From: Cellvibrio sp. KY-GH-1
GTDB lineage: Bacteria > Pseudomonadota > Gammaproteobacteria > Pseudomonadales > Cellvibrionaceae
Assembly: GCF_008806975.1 (NCBI RefSeq)
Contig: NZ_CP031728.1
Span: 4,361,501 to 4,425,500, forward strand
Reading direction: 5' to 3'
Length of the DNA: 64,000 bases
The translations under genes and the position numbers were made by a program. Numbering within the stretch: position 1 is the first letter of the stretch; every line of letters begins with the position of its first letter. The notes under the pieces were generated by a model. It searched no databases. It was given only the letters and a program-made list of their open reading frames with translations, and had not been told where the DNA came from. Shown here piece by piece: positions 52,135-60,201 of this stretch.

Positions 52135-52176
52135 CGGTTATTTGCCAACGGTTATTTGCCAACGGTTATTGGCCAA
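52135..52176. repeat. Three tandem 14-bp repeats (CGGTTATTTGCCAA)
   Basis: Units at 52135-52148 and 52149-52162 are identical; the third at 52163-52176 differs at one base (CGGTTATTGGCCAA). The third unit contains the stop codon and last codons of the minus-strand repeat protein gene, so the array seems to have grown from that gene's end. Confidence 0.85.
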
Positions 52177-52822
52177 GGTTGAGGCTATCGTTAAGTGCGG
52201 TGGTAATGGTGCTGTCCACCGCGCTATCAATGGTCGAATTGATAGTTGAATCAAGTGTGGAATTAATCGCCGAGTTGATGGTGGAATTTACCGCTGAATC
52301 AATGGTTGAGTTGACGGTAGAGTTGATCGCTGAATTAACAGTTGCATCCAGCGCGCTGGCCACTCCGGTTTGCAGACTGTTGTTAATGGCGTTGCTGATA
52401 GAGCCATCAACACTGGTGCTCAGCAGATTGTTTGCCGAATCTTGCAGGGTTTTATCCGCTTGTAGCGCAGAAATGGTATTCAGTTGTTGGTTCACCTTGG
52501 TGTTCAGTTGCCCAGTGACTGATTGCATATTTTGTTGTGTCTGTGCATTTAGATTACTGGCTTTCTCTTCATCTGTCGCTGCGGGAGCATTTTCTTCGCT
52601 AGTCGCTGATGCTGCTTGTTGGTGTTGTGCAGAGCCACTCAATGCAATGCTCGCACCTTGCGGATTGGTTTGGCTGGTAGTAGAAAATTGATTGTTGGCA
52701 GAAAGGCCATTGTTAGCAGAAAGTTGATTGTTGGAATCGGTACGGGTAGCAAGTGAAATATCGGCAGCCCAGCTGTTGGCGGTAAGGCTACAAATAACAA
52801 GCATCAATAATTTTTTGTTCAT
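52166..52822 (-). CDS. Secreted protein with tetrapeptide repeats (N-S-T-I type)
   Basis: A 218-residue protein of unknown function with a signal peptide (LTANSWAAD). The first part is rich in Asn, Gln and Ser. At about residues 159-206 there are twelve consecutive four-residue units of the form N/D-S-A/T-I/V/L (for example NSTI, DSAV, NSTL). A less regular four-residue periodicity continues upstream. The regular spacing of hydrophobic residues every fourth position suggests a helix or filament-like structure. It precedes the outer-membrane barrel gene on the same strand and lies near the ECF sigma operon. I see no known repeat family. Confidence 0.75.
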   Translation of the reverse strand: MNKKLLMLVICSLTANSWAADISLATRTDSNNQLSANNGLSANNQFSTTSQTNPQGASIALSGSAQHQQAASATSEENAPAATDEEKASNLNAQTQQNMQSVTGQLNTKVNQQLNTISALQADKTLQDSANNLLSTSVDGSISNAINNSLQTGVASALDATVNSAINSTVNSTIDSAVNSTINSAINSTLDSTINSTIDSAVDSTITTALNDSLNLGQ

Positions 52823-52956
52823 GGCGTTAATCCTCTGGGTTAATAGGCAAGCGGGAAATTCCGCGCTTGTATCCTGTTAACGCATGAGGATTTATTTTTA
52901 TTCCCGGAGAAGGAAAAATTTTTTAAAAAAACGAATAGTCAAATAATGTTGGCCAT

Positions 52957-52989
52957 TAAAAAAGCCGCCGCAAATTGCTCTGCGGCTGC
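52957..52989 (-). terminator. Intrinsic terminator after the chitinase gene
   Basis: Read on the minus strand, GCAGCCGCA pairs with TGCGGCGGC (one mismatch) around an eight-base loop and is followed by TTTTTT. It lies 25 bp past the chitinase stop. Confidence 0.75.
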
Positions 52990-53014
52990 CCATAATGGTG
53001 GAGTATTTTGATTG

Positions 53015-54430
53015 TTAGCAGCCGATGTTCCCCGGCCCTGCGGTAGCGCCCAGAATATTCAGGAAGCGCTGGTATTCGTTAATGCGGCTTTGCACTTGCG
53101 CCGGATTACCGCCATTGCACTCAAGCGAGCCGTTGATGGTGCGAATGGTTTCACCAAAGCCAAAGCCACCGACCATAGAATCGTGAGCCGGACGATAACC
53201 GGCGCCGGCCTGGGTCATCCAAAACCAGAGCGCGGTTTGCCAGGCCACGGTCGGGTTTTGCTCAACCAGATCCGGATTTGCGCGCAGATCAAGGCCTAAA
53301 GCCGCGCCAGCAGCGCAGTAGTTGCCGTTCCAGCTGAGCTGGATGGGGCCGCGTCCGTAGTAGCGTTTGCCGGGCGCGCAGGGACAAGTGGCGGGGTTGC
53401 CATCCCAATCGCCACAGTATTCGCCCTTGGCAATTTCAGTCACGTACACCAAGCCGCCGGTTTCGTGGGAGAAGTTGGCGAGCGCGGCCGCGGCTTCGCG
53501 TTTTTTCGCCGCCAGGTCACCGGTGCCCGCGAAGGCGGGGTAGGTTTTGCTCGCCGCGACTAGTCCGGCATAGGTGTAAAAGCTGTTGCGACCGGGGAAC
53601 ATCTGGTTGAACTGGGTTTCACTAACTATCGCCGCGAAGCCTGTGCCACTGTTGGTAGCGGGCCTTACGATGAGAGAGGAGGCGCGGTCGTTAAAGTTGC
53701 TCAGGCAGGTGTTATCGCCTGTCACCACGACAGAGGCGCCGCTGAAATCCCAGTTTTCATAAAGTACTGCTTCGTAGCCTGCCGCCACGCGCACCGAGGA
53801 AATTGCATCGTTGCGCCCCCCCAGCGAGGTCATCACATTACCGTCATAGGAGCCGGTGTTAAAGCCCGCTGCCCATCCGCCGTAATTGCAGTGCTCGTAG
53901 ACAGTCACAAGGCCGCTGGTACCGCCGTTGGGCACAACTTCGATCCAGTTAAAATTCCAGCCGCTGGTTTTGGCAAACACACCCAGGTTGTAGGTACCAG
54001 CATTAATGTTCAGGGTGCGGGTTACCGTCGTCCAGTTTTGCCAGCCGCCGGTGGCAGGAATGGCAAAGTCGCCCAATGGAATGCTGCCCCCATTCAAATC
54101 GACGGCCGCGGTAGCGCCAGAGGGGCTCGCGACGCGCATGCGGACGATATAGCTTCCGCTCGTGGGGATGCTCAGGCCACCGTAAACCAACCATTCATTG
54201 GTTTCTATCCAGCCGACGTTGTAGCCGCCACCGCTATCGGTGGTGGCTTCTATATCCACGGCATCGCTTCGAAACGCGCCACCGCTATTGCCGACGGTGG
54301 TGTCATAGAAGTTGGAGTAGCTCTCGGCTTGGTAAACCACCGCCTGAGTTGGAAGCGCCAGGGCGCCGAGGGTCAGGCCGGCGCCAAGCAGGCTAAGCCA
54401 GTGCCGATAACGGGGTGACAAGTTGTTCAT
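53015..54430 (-). CDS. Secreted GH19 chitinase with CBM6 and beta-gamma-crystallin domains
   Basis: A 471-residue enzyme. The ATG at 54430 has AGGA upstream. Parts: signal peptide (LALPTQA); CBM6 (about 33-157, VVYQAESYSNFYDT and GWIETNEWLVYGG); beta-gamma-crystallin domain (about 172-255, TVYEHCNYGGWAAGF and VLYENWDFSG); GH19 catalytic domain (about 262-471). The GH19 core is complete: FNQMFPGRNSFYTY, ALANFSHETGG with the catalytic acid Glu, a second Glu in YVTEIAKGEYC, and YYGRGPIQLSWNGNY. It would cut chitin outside the cell and is a likely type II secretion substrate. The small crystallin fold may bind calcium or act against fungi. Confidence 0.93.
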   Translation of the reverse strand: MNNLSPRYRHWLSLLGAGLTLGALALPTQAVVYQAESYSNFYDTTVGNSGGAFRSDAVDIEATTDSGGGYNVGWIETNEWLVYGGLSIPTSGSYIVRMRVASPSGATAAVDLNGGSIPLGDFAIPATGGWQNWTTVTRTLNINAGTYNLGVFAKTSGWNFNWIEVVPNGGTSGLVTVYEHCNYGGWAAGFNTGSYDGNVMTSLGGRNDAISSVRVAAGYEAVLYENWDFSGASVVVTGDNTCLSNFNDRASSLIVRPATNSGTGFAAIVSETQFNQMFPGRNSFYTYAGLVAASKTYPAFAGTGDLAAKKREAAAALANFSHETGGLVYVTEIAKGEYCGDWDGNPATCPCAPGKRYYGRGPIQLSWNGNYCAAGAALGLDLRANPDLVEQNPTVAWQTALWFWMTQAGAGYRPAHDSMVGGFGFGETIRTINGSLECNGGNPAQVQSRINEYQRFLNILGATAGPGNIGC

Positions 54431-54570
54431 TGTTATTGTCCTCGCTGGGTTGATGGGGGTGGGCGCACACAGAGTTATTGGAGTGGGGTGTTGGCGGCCG
54501 GGCTGATCATCAAACAAGCAAACGGCGATTGCCAGTCCCAGTTTGAGGATGCCTTTAACTGCCACTGGCC

Positions 54571-54604
54571 CGCCGAAAATCGAACCCGGGTTCGACTTTC
54601 GGCG
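54571..54604. repeat. 34-bp near-perfect palindrome upstream of the chitinase gene
   Basis: The sequence is symmetric about the centre CCCGGG at 54585-54590: sixteen of seventeen base pairs match, the only mismatch being 54579/54596. It lies in the 387-bp region 54431-54817 between the divergent chitinase and PLP-enzyme genes, 141 bp upstream of the chitinase start. It could form a hairpin or cruciform or bind a regulator. No tRNA or terminator explains it. Apart from this and the hairpin at 54782-54797 I see nothing else in the region. Confidence 0.8.
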
Positions 54605-54781
54605 CGGGCGCGATATCGCACCACCTGGTTTGTCTGTGCAGGGGCTGTTTTCAAAGGTGAAAATTTTTTACAGAGGTGTTAAAAAACTTTCACATTCATC
54701 GGTTTAAATGACATATTTCTGTAAATAATTTTCTTCTCATGGCGCATTTTTGATGGTAGCCTTGGCAAAAGTGCTTGTTTT

Positions 54782-54797
54782 TCCGGCTTTTGCCGGA
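54782..54797 (+). terminator. Hairpin in the leader of the PLP-enzyme gene
   Basis: TCCGGC and GCCGGA form a 6-bp stem with a TTTT loop, followed by CTTTTG. It lies 20 bp before the ATG at 54818, so it may be a weak attenuator or a translation-control hairpin. No good Shine-Dalgarno site lies between it and the ATG. Confidence 0.45.
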
Positions 54798-54817
54798 CTT
54801 TTGTTGGATTGACCCCA

Positions 54818-56125
54818 ATGTCAAAAGAAAATAATTTACAGAAAAGATTTGAAAGCAGACTGCTGAGCCCAGTGGGTAAAGGTCTCGGCGACCTGACTTC
54901 ACAGCCCCTGGTTACCGATGCGGGCTTGCTGGGGTGGAATCTGTTGCGCGAGGACATCAGTCTGCCAGTGGCGGTGCTGAGCGAGAGCCGTTTGCAGCAT
55001 AACCTGCAATGGATGAAGTCTTTTATCAGTACCTACGGGCTGAAACTCGCACCTCATGGCAAAACTACTATGAGTCCAGCGTTATTCCATCGCCAGTTGG
55101 AAGAGGGCGCCTGGGGTATTACCCTGGCAACTGCGCCTCAGGTGCAGGCGGCCTATGAATTTGGGGTGCGCCGGGTGATTATGGCTAATCAACTGGTCGG
55201 CAAAGCCAATATGGCGATTGTCTCCCGCCTGCTGCAGAACCCTGATTTTGAGTTTTATGTAATTGTCGATTCAGCAACCAATGTTACCCAACTGGGCGAA
55301 TTCTTTGCTGCCGCTGGCCAGCGTTTGAATCTGTTGCTGGAGCTGGGGGTTGCCGGTGGCCGCACGGGCGTGCGCGACGTTGCAACTCGCGATGCCGTCT
55401 TGGTTGCTGTTGCCCAATATCCAAAATCCCTCGCCCTCTGTGGTGTTGAAGTTTACGAAGGTGTACTCAAAGAGGAGGCCGCCATCCGCGACTTCCTGCG
55501 CTTGGCGGTGCGTGAATTGCTGACGCTGGAGGCCAGTGGTCATCTGCAGGGTAAACGAGCCATTCTGACCGGTGCTGGGTCTGCCTGGTTTGATCTGGTG
55601 GCGGAAGAGTGGGCCGGCCTTGATAAAGCCTGGAGCGGCGACCAGATGGCGCGCCCCTTGGACATAGTCCTGCGTCCCGGCTGTTACCTCACCCATGACG
55701 TGGGCATCTACAAAGCGGCAGAAACACGCATCCACACCAATAACCCGGTGGCGCGCGCGATGCAAACCAGTTTGCTGCCTGCCCTGCAACTTTGGGCGTA
55801 CGTACTTTCCATTCCCGAGCCTGGGCTCGCGATTCTCGGTCTGGGTAAGCGCGACGCTGCCTTTGACGCTGGTCTACCCATTCCCGCATTCCATTTCCGC
55901 CCCGGGCGCGATACAGCGCCTGCCGTTGCGCCAGCCGAGTGGAAACTGACCGCCATGATGGACCAGCACGCGTTTATGCAAATCGCTACGGACGATGATC
56001 TGGCCGTGGGCGATATGCTGGTGCTGGATATTTCCCACCCCTGTCTGACCTTCGACAAATGGCGGCAATTGCTGGTGGTTAACGATAAATTCGCGGTGGT
56101 TGACGCCGTAGAAACGTTTTTTTAA
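54818..56125 (+). CDS. DSD1-type D-amino acid dehydratase/aldolase (PLP enzyme)
   Basis: A 435-residue fold-type III PLP enzyme of the D-serine dehydratase / D-threonine aldolase group. These break D-hydroxy amino acids, D-serine to pyruvate and ammonia for example. The PLP Lys is K82 in LAPHGKTTMSP. The barrel continues with WGITLATAPQVQAAYEFGV and LLLELGVAGGRTGVRD. The C-terminal domain has RPGCYLTHDVG and DISHPCLTFDKW, the His and Cys of which fit the metal site of DSD1. The ATG at 54818 is chosen over a TTG at 54809. It starts a run of same-strand genes (permease, regulator, D-aminoacylase, RidA) that together suggest D-amino-acid use. Confidence 0.88.
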   Translation: MSKENNLQKRFESRLLSPVGKGLGDLTSQPLVTDAGLLGWNLLREDISLPVAVLSESRLQHNLQWMKSFISTYGLKLAPHGKTTMSPALFHRQLEEGAWGITLATAPQVQAAYEFGVRRVIMANQLVGKANMAIVSRLLQNPDFEFYVIVDSATNVTQLGEFFAAAGQRLNLLLELGVAGGRTGVRDVATRDAVLVAVAQYPKSLALCGVEVYEGVLKEEAAIRDFLRLAVRELLTLEASGHLQGKRAILTGAGSAWFDLVAEEWAGLDKAWSGDQMARPLDIVLRPGCYLTHDVGIYKAAETRIHTNNPVARAMQTSLLPALQLWAYVLSIPEPGLAILGLGKRDAAFDAGLPIPAFHFRPGRDTAPAVAPAEWKLTAMMDQHAFMQIATDDDLAVGDMLVLDISHPCLTFDKWRQLLVVNDKFAVVDAVETFF

Positions 56126-56134
56126 GGGGCCACT

Positions 56135-57514
56135 GTGGAAGCCTTACTTAGCCCCGGGCATTGGTTATTGGTGTATGCGCTGATCAGCATTATCGCGCTG
56201 ATTTTATTGATCGCTCGCTACCGCCTGAATCCGTTTATCACGCTCACGCTGGTGTCGTTGGGTTTAGGGTTGATGGCGGGTATTCCCGCAAAGGATGTGG
56301 TGTTCGTTTACGAAGCGGGAGTGGGTAAAACCCTGGGTCATATCGCACTGGTGGTTGCGCTGGGCACCATGCTCGGAAAAATGATGGCCGAGTCGGGCGG
56401 TGCGGAGCAAATTGCGCGCACACTGATTCGCTGGTTCGGCGAAAAAAATGTGCATTGGGCGATGGTGTTTGTCGCCTTCCTGGTGGGCTTGCCGATTTTT
56501 TTCGAAGTCGGATTTGTGTTGCTGATTCCGATTGCGTTTAACGTCGCGCGCCGTACGGGAACCTCGATGTTATTAGTGGGCTTGCCGATGGTGGCAGGTT
56601 TATCGGTGGTGCATGGATTGGTTCCGCCACATCCTGCGGCGATGATTGCGGTGGGGGAGTATCAGGCAAACGTTGGCCGAACAATTTTTTATGCGTTGGT
56701 CGTGGGAATTCCCACCGCAATTATTGCGGGGCCTATTTTCGCAAAATGGATTGCGCCGCGCATTCAATTGCCAGCAGTAAATCCCCTTGAACGTGAATTC
56801 ATTAACAAAGACCAACAAGAATCCATTCGCGCCGATCAGGAGCGTGAATTACCTGGGTTCGGCATAACACTGGCGACAATTATGTTGCCAGTGGTGTTGA
56901 TGTTGCTCGGCGGTTGGGCGAATCAAATAGCGCAACCGGGAACGGGACTCAATGGATTTTTAATCTTTGTGGGTAATTCGGTCGTAGCACTGTTGATCGC
57001 AACCTTGGTCAGCTTTTACACATTGGGTTTGGCGCGCGGGTTTAATCGCGATTCGATTTTGAAATTCAGCCACGAATGTTTAGCACCCACGGCGGGTATT
57101 ACTTTGCTGGTAGGCGCTGGCGGTGGCCTCAATCGCATTTTGGTGGAAGCGGGAATCGCCAAAGAAATTGTTACTGTGTCATCAGGTATGGCCTTAACGC
57201 CTTTGGCGATGGGTTGGTTGGTTGCCGCGTTAATGCGTATAGCCACCGGTTCTGCCACTGTGGCCATGAGTACTGCGGCAGGTATCGTTGCGCCGATTGC
57301 CATGGCAGCCAATTATCCGCACCCCGAATTACTGGTTATTGCCACAGGGGCAGGCTCACTCATTTTGTCGCATGTGAATGACGGTGGTTTTTGGCTAATT
57401 AAAGAATATTTCAACATGACCGTAACCCAGACACTAAAAACCTGGACGGTACTGGAAACGCTGATATCGCTAGTTGCTTTCGGTTTTGTGTCGCTTCTGG
57501 CGGCAGTGATTTAA
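56135..57514 (+). CDS. GntP-family permease
   Basis: A 459-residue GntP-family transporter with about 12-14 transmembrane helices and a GTG start ten bases after the stop of the PLP-enzyme gene. Family features are the TLVSLGLGLMAGIP, GVGKTLGHIALVVALGTMLGKMM and GLPIFFEVGFVLLIPIAF segments and the end region with HVNDGGFWLIKEYF. GntP members import gluconate and related acids, and some carry D-serine (DsdX). Given its neighbours, a D-amino acid or its N-acyl form is the likely substrate here. This choice rests on context. Confidence 0.9.
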   Translation: MEALLSPGHWLLVYALISIIALILLIARYRLNPFITLTLVSLGLGLMAGIPAKDVVFVYEAGVGKTLGHIALVVALGTMLGKMMAESGGAEQIARTLIRWFGEKNVHWAMVFVAFLVGLPIFFEVGFVLLIPIAFNVARRTGTSMLLVGLPMVAGLSVVHGLVPPHPAAMIAVGEYQANVGRTIFYALVVGIPTAIIAGPIFAKWIAPRIQLPAVNPLEREFINKDQQESIRADQERELPGFGITLATIMLPVVLMLLGGWANQIAQPGTGLNGFLIFVGNSVVALLIATLVSFYTLGLARGFNRDSILKFSHECLAPTAGITLLVGAGGGLNRILVEAGIAKEIVTVSSGMALTPLAMGWLVAALMRIATGSATVAMSTAAGIVAPIAMAANYPHPELLVIATGAGSLILSHVNDGGFWLIKEYFNMTVTQTLKTWTVLETLISLVAFGFVSLLAAVI

Positions 57515-57614
57515 AACGTAAAACGTTTGACATTAAGAAACGTAATTAAAAAAATTAAATTCGAAAAAAAGCTAATACGACTGACGAAAACGGGTGTTAG
57601 CACGGGAAACATTC

Positions 57615-58487
57615 ATGACAGCATTATTCGATATTGTGTATCACATTCGCGCCAGTCGCGATCGACTGTCAGCGACAGAACAAAAAGTGGCTGACGCAAT
57701 TTTGGAGGATATCGCCTTCGCGGCAAGTGCAAGTATTGACCAGCTGGCCACCAAGGCTAGCGTCAGCATTGCCACTATTTCGCGCTTTGCCAAATCCGTG
57801 GGCTGCGAAGATATCCGCGATTTGAAATTAAAATTGGCGCAGGCCAGCGCGGTGGGAACCCGCTTTTTAGCAGAGCTTCCGGTGCTGGAAGAGAGCGCTT
57901 TTTATGCGCAAATTTGCAGTGAAATTGAATCTACTTTGCGCGCAAATTTGGCGCGTTTTGTGGAGAATGATTTTCGCACCGCGGCGAATTTACTTAATAA
58001 CGCGCGCTTGATTTACATCGGCGGTATGGGTGGTGCATCCACTATGTTGTCCGACGAGGTGCAATTCCGCATCGCGCGTTTAGGTATAGCCGTAACTGCA
58101 TATCATGATCCGGTATTGTTGCGCATGTTTGCCGCCACACTTACCGAAAAAGATGTGTTGGTACTGTTATCCGTTACCGGTGTAACGCCCGAGTTATTGG
58201 AGGTGGCGGACATAGCACGCGAATACGGTGCCAAGTTAATTGTGCTGTCAGCACAGAACTCACCGCTCGCACAAAAAGCCGACATAGTCATTCCATTGGT
58301 GACTGAAGAAACGGATTTCATTTACAAACCATCGGCCTCCCGCTACGGCATGTTGTTGGCGATTGATATTTTGGCAACTGAGTTGGCGTTAGCACGAAAA
58401 ACCGAAAGCAAGGAATTGTTGCGTCGCGTGAAATTTGCGCTCGACGAATATCGCGGCGGTGACAATCGTTTACCGTTAGGCGATTAA
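57615..58487 (+). CDS. RpiR/MurR-family transcriptional regulator with SIS domain
   Basis: A 290-residue regulator. The N-terminal RpiR-type helix-turn-helix is visible in LSATEQKVADAILED, IDQLATKASVSIATISRFAK and CEDIRDLKLKLA. A SIS domain follows (about 120-260), with IYIGGMGGASTMLSDEVQ and VLLSVTGVTPELLEVADIA. SIS domains usually bind phosphosugars, for example MurNAc-6-phosphate in MurR. Here it lies between the permease and the D-aminoacylase and likely controls this cluster. The AT-rich gap 57515-57614 contains partly symmetric AACGTAAAACGTTT, a possible operator. The ligand is unknown. Confidence 0.9.
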   Translation: MTALFDIVYHIRASRDRLSATEQKVADAILEDIAFAASASIDQLATKASVSIATISRFAKSVGCEDIRDLKLKLAQASAVGTRFLAELPVLEESAFYAQICSEIESTLRANLARFVENDFRTAANLLNNARLIYIGGMGGASTMLSDEVQFRIARLGIAVTAYHDPVLLRMFAATLTEKDVLVLLSVTGVTPELLEVADIAREYGAKLIVLSAQNSPLAQKADIVIPLVTEETDFIYKPSASRYGMLLAIDILATELALARKTESKELLRRVKFALDEYRGGDNRLPLGD

Positions 58488-58514
58488 GAACAACATTATT
58501 ATTTTGCAGGATGA

Positions 58515-59978
58515 ATGGCAGTGAAGTTTGATTTGATAATTCGCAACGCACAGGTTATCGATGGGTCAGGTGAGCCACCGATGCGTGCGGACATTGCCAT
58601 TCAGGCGGGAAAAATTGCCGCACTTGGATCGCTGGAAAATGCAGAAAGCCTGGCCGTGTTAGATGCGCAAGGATTAATTCTCGCGCCGGGCTTTATTGAT
58701 GTGCATACCCACGATGATTTACAGGTAATTCGCGCGCCGGAGATGTTACCCAAAATCTCTCAGGGAATTACTACCGTCATAGTGGGTAATTGTGGCATCA
58801 GTGCCAGCCCGGTCAGTTTAAAAAGTGAATTACCTGATCCAATGAATTTATTAGGTACCACTGATGATTTTCAGTATGCCGATTTCGCCAGCTATAAAGC
58901 GGCAGTGAATAAAACCCGACCGGCGGTCAATGTTGCTGCGTTGATTGGGCATACCGCGTTGCGCAATAACCATATGGATCGATTGGATCGCGCCGCTAAC
59001 GCGGATGAAATCGCGCAGATGCGTGTCCAGCTGCGTGAAAGCTTGCAAGAAGGTGCGCTGGGTTTGTCGTCCGGTCTTGCCTACGCGTCAGCATTTTCGG
59101 CAACGACCGATGAAGTAAAAAATTTGGCGCAAGTGCTCAATGAATTTGGTGCTGTTTACACCACCCATTTGCGCACGGAATTTAATGAGATTTTAGCGGC
59201 TTTGGATGAAGCCTTTGACATTGGTGAAAAAGCCAAAGCCCCAGTGATTGTGTCGCATTTGAAATGTGCGGGTGCGGGCAACTGGGGGCGCAGTGGTGAA
59301 GTGCTGCAAAAAATTGAAAGCGCTGCAAGCAAACACCCGGTGGGTTGCGATTGCTATCCCTACAGTGCCAGTTCATCGACCCTTGATTTGCAACAGGTCA
59401 CCAGCGATTTCGATATTGTGATCACCTGGAGTGAACCGCATCCAGAGCAAGGCGGAAAAAAGCTCGCCGAAATTGCCAGCGAATGGAACATGAGTTTGTT
59501 GGATGCTGCGAAAAAATTACAGCCCGCGGGCGCTGTTTATCACGGCATGAGCGAGCAGGATGTGCAAAAAATTCTTGCGCACCCGCTGACCATGGTTGGT
59601 TCCGATGGTTTGCCGGTTGATCCGTTGCCTCATCCGCGTTTGTGGGGCGCATTTCCGCGTGTGCTCGGTCATTACAGTCGCGATTTGCAATTATTCAGTT
59701 TGCCGGAGGCAGTACGCAAAATGACGCGCATGTCCGCTGATCGTTTTGGCTTGGAAGATCGCGGCCGTATCGCTGTCGGTGCTGCGGCAGATCTCGTTTT
59801 GTTTGATGCTGCACAAGTAAAAGATTCCGCCACATTTTCACAGCCGCAACAATTGGCGGAAGGGATTCACTCGGTGTGGGTGAATGGTGTGTTGAGTTAC
59901 CAGAATAAAAAAATGACGGGCGAGCGCGCCGGAAAATTTTTGGAAAGACAGCGTGATTTGCGGGTTGGATTTTATTAA
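58515..59978 (+). CDS. N-acyl-D-amino-acid deacylase (D-aminoacylase)
   Basis: A 487-residue member of the amidohydrolase superfamily, D-aminoacylase type. It removes the acyl group from N-acyl-D-amino acids. Clear features: LIIRNAQVIDGSGEPP at the N-terminus, GFIDVHTHDD with metal-binding His residues, VIVGNCGISASP with the bridging Cys, IVSHLKCAGAGNWG, and the late MVGSDGLPVD with the catalytic Asp. The end (GRIAVGAAADLVLFD, GVLSYQNKK) is standard. No signal peptide is present, so it is cytoplasmic. It would feed D-amino acids to the PLP enzyme encoded upstream. Confidence 0.93.
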   Translation: MAVKFDLIIRNAQVIDGSGEPPMRADIAIQAGKIAALGSLENAESLAVLDAQGLILAPGFIDVHTHDDLQVIRAPEMLPKISQGITTVIVGNCGISASPVSLKSELPDPMNLLGTTDDFQYADFASYKAAVNKTRPAVNVAALIGHTALRNNHMDRLDRAANADEIAQMRVQLRESLQEGALGLSSGLAYASAFSATTDEVKNLAQVLNEFGAVYTTHLRTEFNEILAALDEAFDIGEKAKAPVIVSHLKCAGAGNWGRSGEVLQKIESAASKHPVGCDCYPYSASSSTLDLQQVTSDFDIVITWSEPHPEQGGKKLAEIASEWNMSLLDAAKKLQPAGAVYHGMSEQDVQKILAHPLTMVGSDGLPVDPLPHPRLWGAFPRVLGHYSRDLQLFSLPEAVRKMTRMSADRFGLEDRGRIAVGAAADLVLFDAAQVKDSATFSQPQQLAEGIHSVWVNGVLSYQNKKMTGERAGKFLERQRDLRVGFY

Positions 59979-60197
59979 TCCCCCCTAGCCCCCCTTTTTC
60001 AAAGGGGGGATTAGAAAATCGCTAGATCTAAACTTTATCCTCTTGGTGAGCCACGCACAAAAAATAGAGTGCTTGGTTGTTAACTCCCCCTTTGAAAAAG
60101 GGGGCTGGGGGGATTTGTGTTAAGTCCCGCTCTTTGAAAAAGAGCCAGGGGTGTTGTGTTCAGTTCCCCCTTTAAAAAAAGGGGGCTAGGGGGATTT
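59977..60197. repeat. Four copies of a ~36-bp inverted-repeat element (CCCCCTTTGAAAAAGGGGG)
   Basis: Copies lie at about 59977-60014 (reverse orientation), 60082-60116, 60122-60156 (degenerate) and 60162-60197. Each has a C-run / TTTGAAAAA / G-run hairpin and a tail CTGGGGGGATTT. The type is a widespread dispersed intergenic repeat. Here four copies fill the gap between the D-aminoacylase and RidA genes, and the last copy runs into the RidA ribosome-binding site. Confidence 0.88.
60187..60193 (+). promoter_or_regulatory. RidA ribosome-binding site contributed by a repeat element
   Basis: The tail of the fourth repeat copy supplies AGGGGGA, eight bases before the RidA ATG at 60202. No other Shine-Dalgarno-like sequence lies between the repeat and the start codon, so the repeat's end decides translation of this gene. 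Confidence 0.65.
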
Positions 60198-60201
60198 AAA
60201 C

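Noticed and set aside
54571..54604. tRNA fragment, suggested by GGGTTCGA in the palindrome
   Set aside because: The flanks do not form a T-stem, acceptor stem or any other tRNA arm; the sequence is explained by simple two-fold symmetry.
59977..60197. CRISPR array
   Set aside because: Copies differ in orientation and sequence, spacing is irregular (about 67, 5 and 5 bp), and no cas genes are near. They are dispersed hairpin repeats.
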